Assembly (NCBI GenBank): GCA_019689555.1 | Contig: JADGHE010000003.1 | Span: forward strand, 1-64,000 | Direction of reading: 5' to 3' | Length of the DNA: 64,000 bases | From: Variibacter sp. | GTDB taxonomy: Bacteria > Pseudomonadota > Alphaproteobacteria > Rhizobiales > Xanthobacteraceae | Shown here: positions 61,661-64,000 of the stretch, piece after piece | How positions within the stretch are numbered: position 1 is the stretch's first letter | How the letters are laid out: each line of letters starts with the position of its first letter | Notes under the pieces: model-generated | What the model was told of the DNA's origin: nothing | What the model saw: the letters and a program-made list of their open reading frames with translations, nothing else | Database searches by the model: none | Translations under genes and position numbers: made by a program

Positions 61661-62818
61661 CTACTCCGCCGGCTGGGCCGCGGCCGCGCGCTGCGCCTCG
61701 CGCCGGGCCGCGAGCGTCTTTTGCCGCTCCGCGCGCCAATGCCGCCATGTGCCGACCACCCCGCGCGGCAGGAGCAGCGTCACGGCGACGAACAGGGCGC
61801 CCAGAACGAACAGCCAGTACGGCGCAAGCGCGCCGCTCGTGAAATAGGTCTTGGCGTAGTTGACGAGGATCGCGCCCATGACCGCGCCGGTGAGCGTGCC
61901 GCGCCCGCCGACCGCGACCCAGATCACCGCCTCGATGGAATTGGCCGGGGCGAACTCGCTCGGATTGATGATGCCGACCTGCGGCACGTAGAGCGCGCCG
62001 GCCACGCCCGCCATGCAGGCGGAAAGCGTGAACACGAACAGCTTGTAGGATTCGACGCGATAGCCCAGAAAGCGCACGCGCGCCTCCGCGTCGCGGATGG
62101 CCACCAGCACTTTCCCGAGCTTGGACGCGATGATGGCGCGGCAGAGCAGGAATCCGCCGGCGACCGCGAGCGCGGACAGCGCGAACAGCGCGGCGCGCGT
62201 GCCCTGCGCCTGCACGCTGAAGCCGAGAATATCCTTGAAGTCGGTGAGCCCGTTGTTGCCGCCGAAGCCGAAATTGTTGCGGAAGAAGCCGAGCATCAGC
62301 GCATAGGTGAGCGCCTGCGTGATGATCGAGAGATAGACGCCGCTGACGCGGCTGCGGAACGCGAACCACCCGAACACGAAGGCGAGCAGCCCCGGCACCA
62401 GCACCACCATGAGGGCGGCGAACCAGAACATGTCGAAGCCGTACCAGTACCAGGGCAGCTCCTTCCAGTTGAGAAACACCATGAAGTCCGGCAGCACCGG
62501 ATGGGCATAGACGCCGCGCGGGCCGATCTGCCGCATGAGATACATGCCCATCGCATAGCCGCCGAGCGCGAAGAAGGCGCCGTGGCCGAGCGAAAGGATG
62601 CCGCAGTAGCCCCAGATGAGGTCGATCGCGAGCGCAAGCAGCGCATAGCAGAGATATTTGCCGAACAGCGCCATCACATAGGTCGGCACGTGCAGTGGCG
62701 AGGAGGGCGGCGCGAGCAGGTTGAGCGCCGGCACCGCGACGGCGAGCGCGAGAATGAGCGCGAGGAAGACCGTCGCGCCACGGTCGAGCGTGCGGGTGAG
62801 GAGGAACGCGCTCCTCAT
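61661..62818 (-). CDS. urtC: Urea ABC transporter permease UrtC
   Basis: The 385-aa LivM-type permease has about ten helices. UrtC marks are IDLIWGYCGILSLGHGAFFA near residue 63-82, the long second loop with GPRGVYAHPVLPDFMVFLNW, and FRNNFGFGGNNGLTDFKDIL near 175. The EAA loop is SKLGKVLVAIRDAEARVRFL near 237 and GGRGTLTGAVMGAILVNYAK lies near 313. ATG 62816-62818. The C-terminal 30 residues are basic and Ala-rich. A short GC hairpin (62837-62854) fills part of the 61-bp gap to urtB. Confidence 0.97.
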   Translation of the reverse strand: MRSAFLLTRTLDRGATVFLALILALAVAVPALNLLAPPSSPLHVPTYVMALFGKYLCYALLALAIDLIWGYCGILSLGHGAFFALGGYAMGMYLMRQIGPRGVYAHPVLPDFMVFLNWKELPWYWYGFDMFWFAALMVVLVPGLLAFVFGWFAFRSRVSGVYLSIITQALTYALMLGFFRNNFGFGGNNGLTDFKDILGFSVQAQGTRAALFALSALAVAGGFLLCRAIIASKLGKVLVAIRDAEARVRFLGYRVESYKLFVFTLSACMAGVAGALYVPQVGIINPSEFAPANSIEAVIWVAVGGRGTLTGAVMGAILVNYAKTYFTSGALAPYWLFVLGALFVAVTLLLPRGVVGTWRHWRAERQKTLAARREAQRAAAAQPAE

Positions 62819-62836
62819 GGGGCGGCCTCCTTCCTT

Positions 62837-62860
62837 CTTCCCGTTCGCGGGGAGAGGCGA
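62837..62860. repeat. GC palindrome between urtB and urtC
   Basis: CTTCCCG (62837-62843)/CGGGGAG (62848-62854) closes on a TTCG tetraloop and is followed by AGGCGA. The wording matches the palindromes around 9686 and 9795, suggesting a shared dispersed element inside this operon gap. Confidence 0.5.
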
Positions 62861-62879
62861 GGAATCAAGGCGGCAATCC

Positions 62880-64000
62880 TCATGCCTCCACCGCCCGGCC
62901 CTTGAGGGCGAACAGCCCGCGCGGGCGCTTCTGGATGAACAGGATGATGAGCACCAAAATCGCGATCTTGCCGAGCACCGCGCCGGCGAACGGTTCGAGG
63001 AACTTGTTGGCGACGCCGAGCGTCAGCGCGCCGACCAGCGTGCCCCAGAGATTGCCGACGCCGCCGAACACCACCACCATGAAGGAGTCGATGATGTAGC
63101 CCTGGCCGAGATTGGGACTCACATTGTCGATCTGCGACAGCGCAACCCCGGCGATGCCGGCGATGCCGGAGCCGAGACCGAAGGTGAGCGCGTCGATGCG
63201 GCCGGTGCGGATGCCCATCGAGGCGGCCATGGCGCGGTTCTGCGTCACCGCGCGCATCTCGAGCCCGAGGCGCGTGAAGCGCAGCATGGCAAGAAGCGCC
63301 GCGAAGACGGAGAGGCCGAAGCAGACGATCCACAGGCGGTTGTAGGTGATGGTGAGCTGGCCGAGCTCGAAGGCGCCGCTCATCCACGAGGGCGCGCCGA
63401 CCTCGCGATTCGTGGGGCCGAAGGCGGTGCGCACCGCCTGCTGCAGAATCAGCGACAGCCCCCAGGTCGCGAGCAGCGTCTCGAGCGGCCGGCCGTAGAG
63501 GAAGCGGATGATCCCGCGCTCGATCAGCACGCCGACGAGGCCCGCGACGAGAAAGGCGAGCGGCACGGCGATCATCAACGCGTAGTCGAACAGCGCCGGA
63601 TTGTGCGTGCGGATCGCCTCCTGCACGACGAAGGTCGTGTAGGCCCCGAGCATGACCATCTCGCCGTGCGCCATGTTGATGACGCCCATGACGCCGAAGG
63701 TGATGGCAAGCCCGATCGCCGCCAGCAGCAGCACCGAGCCGAGCGAGAGCCCGTACCAGGCGTTCTGCAGCGCCGCCCACAGCGCGAGCGTGCCCTTGAT
63801 CGACGCGATGGCGTCGGCCGCCGCCGCCTTCACGACGTCCGGCGTGTCGGGCGGCAGGCCGGCGAGCAGGGCGAGCGCGTCCTGGTCGCCGCGGCCGCGG
63901 ATCACCGCGACGGCGGCGAGCTTCTCCTGCGCGCTCGCGCCGCGCGTGTAGAGCCGCACGGCGGCGCGGGCCTCTTCGAGCGCGCGCTTCACCCGCGGCT
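62880..64000 (-). CDS. urtB: Urea ABC transporter permease UrtB (5' end outside the window)
   Basis: 372 residues are visible and the frame is open to the right edge, so the start lies beyond 64000. The first visible part (about 75 residues, with AQEKLAAVAVIRGRGDQDAL) is the end of the periplasmic HEAT-like N-terminal domain peculiar to UrtB. The LivH-type membrane domain follows: GLAITFGVMGVINMAHGEMV, RFLYGRPLETLLATWGLSLI, RFTRLGLEMRAVTQNRAMAA (EAA loop) and NVSPNLGQGYIIDSFMVVVF near the end. The upstream binding-protein gene urtA is expected just outside. Complete UrtB is about 530-550 aa. Confidence 0.96.
   Translation of the reverse strand, partial: PRVKRALEEARAAVRLYTRGASAQEKLAAVAVIRGRGDQDALALLAGLPPDTPDVVKAAAADAIASIKGTLALWAALQNAWYGLSLGSVLLLAAIGLAITFGVMGVINMAHGEMVMLGAYTTFVVQEAIRTHNPALFDYALMIAVPLAFLVAGLVGVLIERGIIRFLYGRPLETLLATWGLSLILQQAVRTAFGPTNREVGAPSWMSGAFELGQLTITYNRLWIVCFGLSVFAALLAMLRFTRLGLEMRAVTQNRAMAASMGIRTGRIDALTFGLGSGIAGIAGVALSQIDNVSPNLGQGYIIDSFMVVVFGGVGNLWGTLVGALTLGVANKFLEPFAGAVLGKIAILVLIILFIQKRPRGLFALKGRAVEA

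Overview
The window comes from a high-GC alphaproteobacterium, most likely a soil or water member of the Hyphomicrobiales (Xanthobacteraceae or Nitrobacteraceae-like). This is inferred from uniformly GC-rich codons, paired CBS-BON and Hsp20 genes behind FNR/FixK-type boxes, a PAS_5 protein, Bug-type binding proteins, a urt-ure operon, and a tRNA-His with A73. I see no phage, CRISPR array, rRNA or replication origin. Most of the DNA is ordinary chromosome with catabolic and transport genes, plus a few decayed genes.

Layout, left to right. 1-1.7 kb holds debris: a frameshifted esterase remnant, an intact SPW-repeat membrane protein and the N-terminal stump of a thiamine-diphosphate enzyme. 1.8-5.4 kb carries panE, an L,D-transpeptidase, a TrmO-like protein and a B3/4-domain protein. 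5.4-14.4 kb is a beta-oxidation region (FadJ-like enzyme, thiolase, two acyl-CoA dehydrogenases) ending in a MerR-type regulator. A 20-bp palindrome lies between the -35 and -10 of that regulator's predicted promoter. 14.7-20.1 kb has a 2,6-dihydroxypyridine-hydroxylase-like monooxygenase, a cupin, and livHMGF without a binding-protein gene. 20.3-25.7 kb has leuD, a YbaK-type deacylase, a CoA-transferase and a TctCBA tricarboxylate transporter.

25.9-29.7 kb is the most distinctive block: CBS-BON, Host_attach (eRF1-like), CBS-BON, Hsp20 and a LOG-family protein, all on one strand. TTGA-N6-TCAA boxes precede the first gene and hsp20. The first box sits exactly 41.5 bp from the predicted start of a good -10, so this looks like an oxygen-limitation regulon. 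29.7-35.4 kb has housekeeping genes (allA-like, tRNA-His, Nudix, pyrC, ygfZ, tag, HD hydrolase). 35.6-42.9 kb is a hydroxy-acid (probably tartrate) catabolic region: TPP enzyme, cyclase, orphan Bug binding protein, D-tartrate dehydratase-like enolase and tartrate dehydrogenase-like enzyme.

43-47.3 kb has a DUF7662-PIN gene pair, ispG, an EamA exporter, and a NYN-domain gene destroyed by a decayed IS5-family transposase. 47.3-53.9 kb has zur, bdhA plus a patatin-like gene, a 57-aa conserved small protein, and two tandem SAM-methyltransferase/MethyTransf_Reg paralogues. 53.9-64 kb is one tightly packed minus-strand operon, urtBCDE-ureDA-ureJ-ureB-GFA-ureC-ureE-ureF-ureG, coupling urea uptake to urease; urtB runs off the right edge. 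An unexpected GFA-family gene lies between ureB and ureC.
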